Below are positions 27,036 through 34,595 of a stretch of DNA of 64,000 nt, piece after piece. Below the pieces are notes generated by a model. It was given only the letters and a program-made list of their open reading frames with translations, searched no databases and was not told where the DNA came from. The stretch is from GCA-2683825 sp965662355 (GTDB lineage: Bacteria > Planctomycetota > UBA1135 > GCA-002686595), in assembly GCA_965662355.1 (NCBI GenBank), contig CBFIHP010000011.1, forward strand, positions 1 to 64,000, in the 5' to 3' direction. Both the position numbers and the translations under genes were made by a program. The first letter of the stretch is position 1, and every line of letters starts with the position of its first letter.

Positions 27036-27767
27036 CTACAGCGGAAAGACCGAAGGCTCCGGGCCGTGTTCGCGGTCCGAAGCCAGCACGAATTTCGAGC
27101 AGCGATCGACGAACAACGGCAAGCGGCTCAGGATGGCCTGGGCCGCGTCGTAATCCTTGGCCGCGCATTTCGCCTCGATGACCGTGATCCTTGGCAGATG
27201 GGTGCGCAGCCGAAACGAGAGGCGTTGGGAGTGGCGCAGGTCCGCGGCCTGTAGTTTGCGATCGATCGTGATCCGCACGCGCCCATCGGCAGTGCGGAAG
27301 TAGTCGCGGACGTACGAGATCCACTGCACCGGCTCCAGACAAGCTTCGATGGCCGAGCGCCAGGTCGAATCCGAGGCCGATTTGACCTGCTCCAGGAACG
27401 ATCTGTGCGTGACGCCTTCGACGTCGATCGGCGCACTGAGACGCAACGTGTCCTTCCAGCCCAGGGCGTTCTCACGCACCTTGCGTTCGAGCACCGCGCG
27501 AACACCAAGGGCCGAGTCCCCATAGAAACGCACGCGGATCTTCTCGCGATGACTAATGCCGGCCAGGTTCTCTTCCAGGGCCTTTCCCGTCGGGGTGTCC
27601 AGATAGACCGACTGGACGCGGCGAGGGGGATACAGCTTACGGATGGCAGCGGGATCCAGGCGCAGGACGGCCAGCAGGCGCTCGTAGGCGCTCTCCTGAC
27701 AGGCCATCTTGATCTCGTAGCGAAGGCTGTGCTGAGCTACGCTGGTTCCGCCTGTGTCCTGACTCAC
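27036..27767 (-). CDS. VTC domain protein, polyphosphate polymerase-like
   Basis: Protein of 243 residues covering one complete VTC tunnel domain, related to the catalytic Vtc4 domain that makes polyphosphate from ATP. Basic and acidic residues expected to line the tunnel are visible: L-R-Y-E-I-K near residue 15, S-V-Y-L-D-T-P-T near 53, KIRVRFYG near 75, L-E-R-K-V near 92 and late V-I-E-A-K-C near 200. The start is GTG at 27767. No SPX or membrane domain is fused. It is 9 bases behind a DUF4956 membrane protein, a pairing found in many bacteria, which suggests polyphosphate made or exported at the membrane. Enzyme activity is inferred from the family. Confidence 0.85.
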   Translation of the reverse strand: MSQDTGGTSVAQHSLRYEIKMACQESAYERLLAVLRLDPAAIRKLYPPRRVQSVYLDTPTGKALEENLAGISHREKIRVRFYGDSALGVRAVLERKVRENALGWKDTLRLSAPIDVEGVTHRSFLEQVKSASDSTWRSAIEACLEPVQWISYVRDYFRTADGRVRITIDRKLQAADLRHSQRLSFRLRTHLPRITVIEAKCAAKDYDAAQAILSRLPLFVDRCSKFVLASDREHGPEPSVFPL

Positions 27768-27776
27768 AAGCCTGCC

Positions 27777-28475
27777 CTAGTCGAGGCTCGAACCTTCGAC
27801 GACGCTGACCGTGGCCTCCGGGAGAGCAACCTGAATGCTCTGTATGAGCCCCCCCACCTTGCGTGGGTCGGCCAGGTCGAGGATGAGGTTGGCGTTGAAC
27901 TCCTCGCCTTGCAGGTCGACGCGGCGCAGGTCGACCTGCAAGGATGCACTTTCGACCTCCTTCAAGAGCGCCCGCAGGGCCTGATCCGGATTGCTCGGTC
28001 CGGGGCCGTCCTGGGCCAGGATGGCGCTGACGTGTACCAGCAGGCGCGGCGGCACGCCGGCGGCGGAGTTCGTCTTCGTCAGGGACAGAAAGATCAGGAA
28101 AGCCGCGCAGACGACCGAGGTCACGAGCCTCTGGTCCGCACCGAAACCGATACCGACGGCCACGGCGAGAAAAAGGTACGCGAGGTCTTCGGGTTCCTTG
28201 ATCGGTGTACGGAAACGAATGATCGACAGTGCCCCGACCAGCCCCAATGACAGCGCCAAGGATGTCTTCACCACGGTGATGACGAGCATCGTCGTCGTCA
28301 CGAGAAAGGTGAACATGCGTGCGAACTTGCGCTTGTGCGAAAGCACCGGCGAGTAGCGGCAGTAGTGCCAGGCGAGGAGCTGCCCGAAGATCAGCGAGAG
28401 AATCAAGCTGACCAGCACAGGGCGCAGATCGAGATCGCTCAGCGCACTCTCACGAAAAAAATCCGTCCAGTTCAT
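27777..28475 (-). CDS. DUF4956 membrane protein
   Basis: Protein of 232 residues of the DUF4956 family. Four membrane segments are seen: PVLVSLILSLIFGQLLAW near 19, MFTFLVTTTMLVITVVKTSL near 54, LSLGLVGALSIIRFRTPIKE near 75 with the family motif S-I-I-R-F-R-T-P, and LFLAVAVGIGFGADQRL near 99. The C-terminal 90 residues are a soluble ferredoxin-like domain. The gene precedes the VTC-domain gene on the same strand, as is common for this family. The role is unknown; a membrane partner of the polyphosphate enzyme is inferred from the neighbourhood. Confidence 0.88.
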   Translation of the reverse strand: MNWTDFFRESALSDLDLRPVLVSLILSLIFGQLLAWHYCRYSPVLSHKRKFARMFTFLVTTTMLVITVVKTSLALSLGLVGALSIIRFRTPIKEPEDLAYLFLAVAVGIGFGADQRLVTSVVCAAFLIFLSLTKTNSAAGVPPRLLVHVSAILAQDGPGPSNPDQALRALLKEVESASLQVDLRRVDLQGEEFNANLILDLADPRKVGGLIQSIQVALPEATVSVVEGSSLD

Positions 28476-28797
28476 GCAGCGAAGGAGAGAAAACGCGGTT
28501 CCCGGCGGGCTGTCCAGAGCACGACCATACGTGTTTGGTCGGCTTCCAGTCGGCTCCTCGTGCGCGCCGTTTCAAGTTTTCTTGGGAAGCGCCCGCGGAC
28601 CGTCCTGGCCCCTGGGCCTGCCCCTGGGTGGTCCCTGGCCAGAATAGCCCATGAATCCGGCGTTGTTCCGCCGGCTTTCACCGATTCGCTTCCTTGCGGG
28701 GAGCGTTCCAACTCTCCCGCTACCGAAATAAGATAGCTCCTGGATCCCCGGCCCAATCCAGGGGTCACAGAGCTTCCGAAACCACGTACTCCGAGCC
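28476..28797. other. Divergent intergenic region, nothing recognised
   Basis: 322 bases between the DUF4956 gene (minus) and msrAB (plus), so it must hold both promoters. No confident -10/-35 pair or operator is visible, and the open frames on either strand look like chance. Confidence 0.4.
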
Positions 28798-30036
28798 GTG
28801 TCAGCCAAGAGCCTCCTTTCTCTCTCTCTTCTCCTCCTCGCCCTGGGTTTCAACGCCTGCCGCTCGGAGAACTCCTCCGCCGAGCCCGAGCTTCAGCAAG
28901 CGAGCCCGAGCACCCAGACGATCCTCGAGGCCACGGCAACGCCCGACACGACCGAACCAAGGGTCGGCCTCGCCACCTTTGCCGGCGGATGCTTTTGGTG
29001 CATGGAGACCCCGTTCGAAAAGCTCGCTGGTGTCAGCGCCGTGATCTCCGGTTACACGGGGGGTCACAAGCTCGAGCCCACCTACGCCGAGGTCTGTTCG
29101 GGATCGACGGGACATACCGAATCCGTGCAGGTCCACTTCGACCCCTCTCGAATCGCCTACGCGGATCTGCTGCAGGTTTTCTGGCGTCAGATCGACCCCA
29201 CCGACGCTGGTGGTCAGTTTGTCGATAGGGGCACGCAGTATCGATCGGAAATTTTCTACCACTCCGAGGAGCAGCGTCGGCTCGCCACCGAATCGAAGCA
29301 GGCGCTGGCCGCATCCGGACGCTTCGATGATCCGCTGGTCACGGAGATCACCCAGTCCTCGATCTACTATCCGGCCGAGACGTATCACCAGGATTTCTAC
29401 AAGAAGAGTCCCGAACGCTACCACTCCTACCGACGCGGCTCCGGTCGCGACCGCTTCATCGATCGCGTTTGGGGAGCCAATCGCGACTACAAGCCCGAGG
29501 CTCTCAGCATGGCCAACATCGACGGGGACACCTCCAACAAAGCCTCAGCGCACTCGAACCCGGCCAGGCCCTGGGAGAGTTTCCAGATGCCCAGTGTCGA
29601 TGCACTGCGCTCGCAGCTCAGCCCACTGCAATTCCGCGTCACCCAGGAGAACGGCACCGAACGCGCCTTCAGCAACGCCTACTGGAACAGCAAGCAGCAA
29701 GGCATCTACGTCGATATCGTCTCGGGAGAACCGCTCTTCAGCTCGCTCGACAAGTTCGCCTCCGGAACCGGCTGGCCCAGCTTTACCCGGCCCATCGAGG
29801 AGTCGAGCCTCGAGAGCCAGACCGACTACGACATCGGCTATGCACGCACCGAGGTGCGTAGCAAGCACGGACACTCGCACCTCGGGCACGTGTTTCCCGA
29901 TGGCCCCAAACCCACGGGCATGCGCTATTGCATCAACTCCGCCGCCCTGCGCTTCGTTCCCGTGGGCGATCTGGACAAAGAGGGATATGGGGAGTTCGCC
30001 GAGGCCTTCGCGCAGGTGAAGACGACAGAGAAATAA
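28798..30036 (+). CDS. msrAB: Exported MsrA-MsrB fusion, methionine sulfoxide reductase
   Basis: Protein of 412 residues fusing both methionine sulfoxide reductases. MsrA occupies about residues 56-210 with the nucleophile Cys65 in G-C-F-W-C-M-E and the G-Y-T-G-G, GTQYRSEIFYH and Y-H-Q-D-F-Y segments. MsrB occupies about 265-405 with G-T-G-W-P-S-F, HSHLGHVFPDGP and the catalytic Cys in R-Y-C-I-N-S-A-A-L-R-F. The CxxC pairs that hold zinc in many MsrB proteins are absent, so this is a zinc-free form. The start is GTG at 28798, giving a signal with a marginal lipobox (ALGFNAC). The fusion should repair oxidised methionine in envelope proteins. Confidence 0.93.
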   Translation: MSAKSLLSLSLLLLALGFNACRSENSSAEPELQQASPSTQTILEATATPDTTEPRVGLATFAGGCFWCMETPFEKLAGVSAVISGYTGGHKLEPTYAEVCSGSTGHTESVQVHFDPSRIAYADLLQVFWRQIDPTDAGGQFVDRGTQYRSEIFYHSEEQRRLATESKQALAASGRFDDPLVTEITQSSIYYPAETYHQDFYKKSPERYHSYRRGSGRDRFIDRVWGANRDYKPEALSMANIDGDTSNKASAHSNPARPWESFQMPSVDALRSQLSPLQFRVTQENGTERAFSNAYWNSKQQGIYVDIVSGEPLFSSLDKFASGTGWPSFTRPIEESSLESQTDYDIGYARTEVRSKHGHSHLGHVFPDGPKPTGMRYCINSAALRFVPVGDLDKEGYGEFAEAFAQVKTTEK

Positions 30037-30150
30037 CGCCTCTCATCCGAGCAGGGAGGGTGCGCCAATTCGTGGAGTCAGATGGGCCCCCCCGTGCTTT
30101 CCAGCGCGGGTCAGGTCGGGTCCGGCATGGGCGCTCTCTGGGAATGAAAC

Positions 30151-30177
30151 GAGCCCGCGGGACATCCCCACGGGCTC
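30151..30177 (-). terminator. Predicted intrinsic terminator between msrAB and rpmB
   Basis: GAGCCCGCGGG (30151-30161), loop ACATC, CCCACGGGCTC (30167-30177) forms an 11-position stem with one mismatch. On the minus strand it is followed by GTTTCATT, so it best serves rpmB, whose stop is 49 bases away. It may also stop msrAB. Confidence 0.6.
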
Positions 30178-30225
30178 AATGCTGTAGCGCTGCTGCTTCG
30201 GGAGCGAGCGCGCTCGAAGACGGAG

Positions 30226-30510
30226 CTACTTGGAGCTCTGCTTGGGCTTGATCAGACCTGCTTCGTGCAGCACGGGGAAAGCACCTCGCTTGTTGATGGC
30301 TTTCAGCGCGCGCGTGGAGAGACGCACGGTCACGTACTCCTTGAGCTCGGGAACCCAGATGCGCTTCTTCTGGGTGTTGATCTTGAACTTGCGTTTGGTG
30401 TGACCGGTGGTGTTGAGGCCGACACCGCCCTTGGCCTTGGCCAGACCGCGGCGTGCGATCTTTCCTCCGGCGCGGGTACCTTTTCCGGTGACTTGGCAAA
30501 CTCGGGACAT
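30226..30510 (-). CDS. rpmB: 50S ribosomal protein L28
   Basis: Ribosomal protein L28, 94 residues from the ATG at 30510; the upstream extension to 30564 has no homology. Family features: MSRVCQVTGKG at the start, the basic G-L-N-T-T-G-H-T-K-R-K-F-K-I-N block, and V-R-L-S-T-R-A-L-K-A-I-N-K. It binds 23S rRNA in the large subunit. The zinc-binding Cys pairs of some L28 proteins are absent (only Cys5), so this is the C-minus type. It stands alone, not next to rpmG, and has a hairpin terminator behind it. Confidence 0.97.
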   Translation of the reverse strand: MSRVCQVTGKGTRAGGKIARRGLAKAKGGVGLNTTGHTKRKFKINTQKKRIWVPELKEYVTVRLSTRALKAINKRGAFPVLHEAGLIKPKQSSK

Positions 30511-30799
30511 GACGGGATCGTGAGGGTGGGTCCTGGGCGAAACGAAGCGCAATAGGGTAGGCATCCCGGGCTTCTATTGCACGGTCTCGATCGGGTTCTC
30601 CAGCGGAAAACCCGCCGTCGGCCCCCCAGGCTCCCCGTTTTCAGGCTCCCTGGGAGCGCTCTTGGGCCTGGGATAGGCCCCGAGATGCACTCGCGACGTC
30701 CGCCCCCCCGGGTGCGAGAGGGCCGTGGCCCTCTCGGGCTCGACGACCACTTCCAGCCCATGGGGGATCGTCTTTCGGCGGACCGCCCGCCACGGGCGC

Positions 30800-32137
30800 C
30801 TATCCCCCGATACAGAAGAGCTGCTGCTCCGTGCGCACGAAGAGCGCCCCGTGGGCCACGGCGATGCTGGCCCGGATCTGCTCGGCATCCTCCGCCATCG
30901 GGATCTCGGCCAAAAGCCTGCCGGAGTCGGCATCCACCGCCGCCAGCAACCCGGCGTGGTTGATGCACCAGATCTTTCCGTCGGCGCCGGTCGGAGAGGC
31001 CCGCCAGAGCGCGTCCCCGGGCATCTTCAGCGTCCATTGGATCTCGCCCGTCGCCGGATCGACGCGGGACAGGGCTTGCCGTATGTCGCTGAGCACGAAG
31101 AAGCTCCCCTGGTAGAAGAGCGGCGTGGGAACATCGCTCGTCAGGGGGCTGCGCCTCTCGGAGCTCTGCCAGCGCACAGCGGCGTCTTGAAGTTTCCCCT
31201 TGCCGCCCAGGTTGACGGCGAAGATCGGCTGGCCCTTCGGCGCACAGGCCAGGGCGACGCCGTTCCCGATGACGGGTGAGGGAACGACACGCCACGAACG
31301 CTGGCGGTTTCCCTCGTTCCACGTCCCCCAGCGCCAGAGCTCCTCGCCGTTCGCCGGATCGTGGCCGGAGACCAGGTCACCCCCAACGCAGACGAGCTGC
31401 TTACGCCCGTTGGCGCCGATGAAGGGAATCAGAGAGCCGTAGGCCTCGCGCGATTCGACCCTCGCGGGTGTGGGCCGCACGTGGCGGTAGTTCGTCTTGC
31501 CGCTCTTGGGATCCAGCGCAAGCAGATAGGACTCGGCGCCGAGCTTGCCCAGACCACTGACCGGTTGATCGCGCTGCAGCACCGGCATGAACAGCTGGCC
31601 CTCCCACAGGGTCGGGCTGGCCGAGAAGGTCCACTGCAGCGCGAAATCACCGAAGTCCTGCTGCAGGTTACGTTCCCAGAGCAATTCGCCATCGGTGTCG
31701 TAGGCGACCATGTCGCCGTTACCGAAGGTGAAGATGACCCGTTCGGAATCCGCCACGGCGGAGGGCGAGGCGTAGTTGCTCCGGCCGTGCATCTGAGTCA
31801 GCGACCCCTTGCCCCCGGGCTTGTAGCCGCTTCCGGCTGCACGCTCCCAGAGCACGTCGCCGCTCTTGCGATCGAAGCAAAGCGCCAGTAGCAGACCGCC
31901 TTCGGGTTCGGTGGCGGAACAGTAGACATGCTCGCCCACGATGATCGCCGTGCCTGCCCCCGGGCCCGCCAGATCGGCGACCCAGGAGACGCCCTTGTCG
32001 TGATCGAAGTCCAACGAGAGGCCCGTCACCGCGGACGAGCCATCGTGGTTCGGTCCGCGCCAGTGGGGCCAATCCTGGGCCGCTTGGGACACGGAGGCGA
32101 AGAGCAGGAGTGCGGTGATGAGGGGCGTTTTGTTCAT
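30800..32137 (-). CDS. Exported PQQ-type beta-propeller protein
   Basis: Protein of 445 residues from the ATG at 32137 with a signal peptide (ITALLLFASVSQA). It opens with D-W-P-H-W-R-G-P-N-H-D-G, the standard opening of planctomycete PQQ-like repeat proteins, followed by propeller blades with the motif A-x-D-x-x-(T/S)-G-x-x-x-W: CFDRKSGDVLWER near 83, D-P-A-N-G-E-E-L-W-R-W near 265, V-D-P-A-T-G-E-I-Q-W near 360. Such proteins rarely bind PQQ and their role is unknown. A second member of the family is at 45374-46798. It is divergent from the multihaem cytochrome gene, 103 bases away. Confidence 0.85.
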   Translation of the reverse strand: MNKTPLITALLLFASVSQAAQDWPHWRGPNHDGSSAVTGLSLDFDHDKGVSWVADLAGPGAGTAIIVGEHVYCSATEPEGGLLLALCFDRKSGDVLWERAAGSGYKPGGKGSLTQMHGRSNYASPSAVADSERVIFTFGNGDMVAYDTDGELLWERNLQQDFGDFALQWTFSASPTLWEGQLFMPVLQRDQPVSGLGKLGAESYLLALDPKSGKTNYRHVRPTPARVESREAYGSLIPFIGANGRKQLVCVGGDLVSGHDPANGEELWRWGTWNEGNRQRSWRVVPSPVIGNGVALACAPKGQPIFAVNLGGKGKLQDAAVRWQSSERRSPLTSDVPTPLFYQGSFFVLSDIRQALSRVDPATGEIQWTLKMPGDALWRASPTGADGKIWCINHAGLLAAVDADSGRLLAEIPMAEDAEQIRASIAVAHGALFVRTEQQLFCIGG

Positions 32138-32221
32138 GGGAGCTTCCAAGGCCAGAATCCTAGCACGACGGAACTCACGAATTCGTAGACGCGACGTACG
32201 GGGTGGGTACCGAAACGCACC

Positions 32222-32227
32222 TATAAT
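32222..32227 (+). promoter_or_regulatory. Possible -10 element before the cytochrome gene
   Basis: TATAAT, an exact match to the sigma-70 -10 consensus, 14 bases before the ATG at 32241. No good -35 element is seen at the usual distance. If used, the leader is very short and the ATG at 32226 cannot be the start. Confidence 0.3.
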
Positions 32228-32240
32228 GGGTGCCACGAAG

Positions 32241-34127
32241 ATGCAGCGCCTCCTCCCCAATTCGATCCGCTCGCCAGGGCAGTTCGCGGTCCTGCTGTTG
32301 GCGGCCGCTCTCCTTGCCGGCTGCGGCGACGCTGGTGCTCCGTTCATCACGGTCACGCCGGATCCGCCCAGCGATTGGCCGGCCGAACGCTCGTTCAAGA
32401 ACTACGTATCCTCGGACACCTGCCGCGCGTGTCACCCCCAGAAGTACGAGAGCTGGTACAACTCCTACCACCGCACGATGACCCAGAAGGTCACGCCGGC
32501 GACGATGCTGGCGAACTGGGAGGGCGAACACTTCCTGCGCGACGAGCGCTACGTCCTCGAACAACGCGGCGACGAGTACTGGCTCGAGTTGCCCGATCCG
32601 GATCATCCCAAGGGCTCGAGCGATCCGGCGCCGAGGGTCTGGCGCCAGGTCGTGCTCTCCACGGGCTCGCATCACTTCCAGGCGTACTGGTTCGCCTCGG
32701 GTACGACACGTAAGCTGTCGCTCTTTCTCCTTTGCCATCGCATCGACGAAGGGCGCTGGATGCCGGTGGATTCGGCCTTTGTCAATCCTCCAGAGGTTCA
32801 CCGCAAGACGGGCAAAGGGCGCTGGAATCGCGAGTGCATGGACTGTCACACGACGCGCCCCCAGCCGGGTATCGAGAGCGACGTTCACATGGACAGTTTC
32901 GCCGCGGAGTTCGGCATATCCTGCGAAGCGTGCCATGGCCCCGCCGCGGAGCACATCGCGGCCAACCGTTCGCCCCTGGCGCGCTATCAGAACCGAAACG
33001 AGGCGGGCGAGGATCCGACGATCTACAATCCGCTCGACATGGGCGCCGTGGCCGGGCTTCAGGTTTGCGGACAGTGCCACGGCATGCTCGCTCCGGCCAA
33101 CGACCGGCTATCGGAAAAGGCACGTACGAAGGGACTCCCCTTCCGNNNNNNNNNNNNNNNNNNNNNNAAGCGCAGTCTCGTCACCGAGGGTGAGTACTAC
33201 TACTGGGATGACGGCGAGGTGCGAGTCTCAGGACGCGAGTTCAACGCGGTGATCCAGAGTCCATGCTTTCAGCACACGAACGAGGAGACGCGGATGGACT
33301 GCTTCTCCTGCCACCAGATGCACAAGCCGGACGACGACTCACGCTCGCTGGACGAATGGCGTGACGATCAGTTGAAGCCGGGCATGCGTACGGACCTGGC
33401 GTGCATTCAGTGCCACGAGGATTTTCGCGACACGGAACGCAGGGCGCAGCACACGCACCATCCCGTGGATTCGGTTGGCAGCTCGTGCATGAACTGCCAC
33501 ATGCCCAACACGTGCTGGGCGCTGCTGAAGACATCCCGCAGTCACCAGATCGTATCGCCCGATGCACGGGTCAGTACCGAGTACGGACGCCCCAACGCGT
33601 GCAATCTGTGTCACCTGGATCGATCGGTCGGCTGGGCGGCCGACAAGCTGCAGGAGTGGTACGAAATCAAGCCGCCCGAGTTGAAGCCCGAGCATCGCGA
33701 CCTCGCCAGTGGCGTTCTGTGGGCCATGACCGGGGATGCGGGACAGCGCGCGATCAGCGCCTGGCACATGGGCTGGGAAGCGACCCAGGCAGCCTCGGGG
33801 ACGGACTGGATGACGCCCTATCTGGCGCAACTGCTCGAGGACCCCTACGACGCCGTGCGTTTCACGGCCTACCGTTCGCTGCTCACCCTGGACGGATTCG
33901 AATCCCTCGAGTACGACTTCGTCGGTCCCGAAGAGGATCGTGCGCAGCTGGCAAGATCGCTTCTGGCGACGTGGCCGGGGATCGGTGCGCAGTCGGACGC
34001 CCAGGACGATCCGGCCCGAGCTCGGGCCGAGAAACTCCTGCTACGCCCCGATGGTTTCTTGCGCCAGCAAGCCTTCAAGAAGCTGCTCGAGTTCCGCAAT
34101 GACCGCCCCGTCGTCTTGGCCGAGTAG
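32241..34127 (+). CDS. Eight-haem cytochrome c lipoprotein
   Basis: About 628 residues with eight CxxCH haem c sites: CRACH, CMDCH, CEACH, CGQCH, then after a small gap CFSCH, CIQCH, CMNCH and CNLCH. The signal peptide ends in a lipobox (LLAAALLAGCGD), so the protein is anchored in the periplasm or outer membrane. After the last haem the C-terminal 150 residues are helical with HEAT-like units (L-L-E-D-P-Y-D-A-V-R-F-T-A-Y-R-S-L). This resembles cytochrome c554/doubled-CxxCH multihaem proteins that carry electrons to or from soluble substrates; the partner is unknown. ATG 32241 is chosen because of the TATAAT just upstream; ATG 32226 is in the same frame. A small membrane protein follows after 12 bases. 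Confidence 0.87.
   Translation: MQRLLPNSIRSPGQFAVLLLAAALLAGCGDAGAPFITVTPDPPSDWPAERSFKNYVSSDTCRACHPQKYESWYNSYHRTMTQKVTPATMLANWEGEHFLRDERYVLEQRGDEYWLELPDPDHPKGSSDPAPRVWRQVVLSTGSHHFQAYWFASGTTRKLSLFLLCHRIDEGRWMPVDSAFVNPPEVHRKTGKGRWNRECMDCHTTRPQPGIESDVHMDSFAAEFGISCEACHGPAAEHIAANRSPLARYQNRNEAGEDPTIYNPLDMGAVAGLQVCGQCHGMLAPANDRLSEKARTKGLPFXXXXXXXXKRSLVTEGEYYYWDDGEVRVSGREFNAVIQSPCFQHTNEETRMDCFSCHQMHKPDDDSRSLDEWRDDQLKPGMRTDLACIQCHEDFRDTERRAQHTHHPVDSVGSSCMNCHMPNTCWALLKTSRSHQIVSPDARVSTEYGRPNACNLCHLDRSVGWAADKLQEWYEIKPPELKPEHRDLASGVLWAMTGDAGQRAISAWHMGWEATQAASGTDWMTPYLAQLLEDPYDAVRFTAYRSLLTLDGFESLEYDFVGPEEDRAQLARSLLATWPGIGAQSDAQDDPARARAEKLLLRPDGFLRQQAFKKLLEFRNDRPVVLAE
33146..33167. other. Assembly gap (22 N)
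   Basis: Run of N between the fourth and fifth haem sites of the cytochrome. The frame is the same on both sides. Confidence 0.99.
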
Positions 34128-34139
34128 ACTTCGAAATCG

Positions 34140-34571
34140 ATGATCGACCCCCTCCCGCGGCGCCACCTCAAACAAGGTTGGACTCTGCTACTGCTCTTTC
34201 TGTCCCTGGGCATCCTCCTCGAGGCCATGCACGGGTTCAAGCTGGGCTGGTACCTCGATGTCTCCAACGAGACCAGGCGGCTCATGTGGCGGCTGGCCCA
34301 TGCCCACGGCGTGCTGCTGGCCCTCGTCCACATTGCTTTTGGCCTGACGGTGAACCAGATTGGGCCGAGCCTGGCCAGCGGGAGTCGCTGGACGAAACGG
34401 GCGTCGCGCGCTCTGACGATCGCGAGCTTGCTCTTGCCCGGCGGGTTTCTGCTGGGCGGGGTGATCGTTCACGAAGCGGATCCCTGGATCGGCATTCTCC
34501 TCGTGCCCTTGGGCGCTCTCGCGCTCTTCTTCGCCGTGGCTAGCGTCGCTTTCGGCATTCCGAAGAGCTGA
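34140..34571 (+). CDS. Small four-helix membrane protein beside the cytochrome
   Basis: Protein of 143 residues with four membrane segments: GWTLLLLFLSLGILLEAMHG near 13, HGVLLALVHIAFGLTV near 58, LTIASLLLPGGFLLGGVIVH near 92 and IGILLVPLGALALFFAVASV near 117. Histidines cluster in or next to the helices (A-M-H-G, A-H-A-H-G, L-V-H-I). It starts 12 bases after the eight-haem cytochrome and is surely co-transcribed. It could be a membrane partner or haem b anchor for it, but this is inferred only from position and the histidines. No family is recognised. Confidence 0.65.
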   Translation: MIDPLPRRHLKQGWTLLLLFLSLGILLEAMHGFKLGWYLDVSNETRRLMWRLAHAHGVLLALVHIAFGLTVNQIGPSLASGSRWTKRASRALTIASLLLPGGFLLGGVIVHEADPWIGILLVPLGALALFFAVASVAFGIPKS

Positions 34572-34590
34572 CGCTGCCAGTTGGCAAGCG
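34572..34590. terminator. Weak hairpin between convergent genes
   Basis: CGCTGCCA (34572-34579) and TGGCAAGCG (34582-34590) can pair with one bulge, between the convergent stops of the small membrane protein and the kinase. There is no T run, so terminator function is doubtful. Confidence 0.25.
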
Positions 34591-34595
34591 GAGCT

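Noticed and set aside
27960..28300. Plus-strand frames opposite DUF4956
   Set aside because: Opposite a conserved membrane protein; no independent support.
30574..30799. Short minus-strand frame ending at 30574 with an acceptable-looking C-terminus (F-P-L-E-N-P-I-E-T-V-Q)
   Set aside because: It has no ATG start outside the PQQ gene, no ribosome site and no family. A small real gene cannot be excluded.
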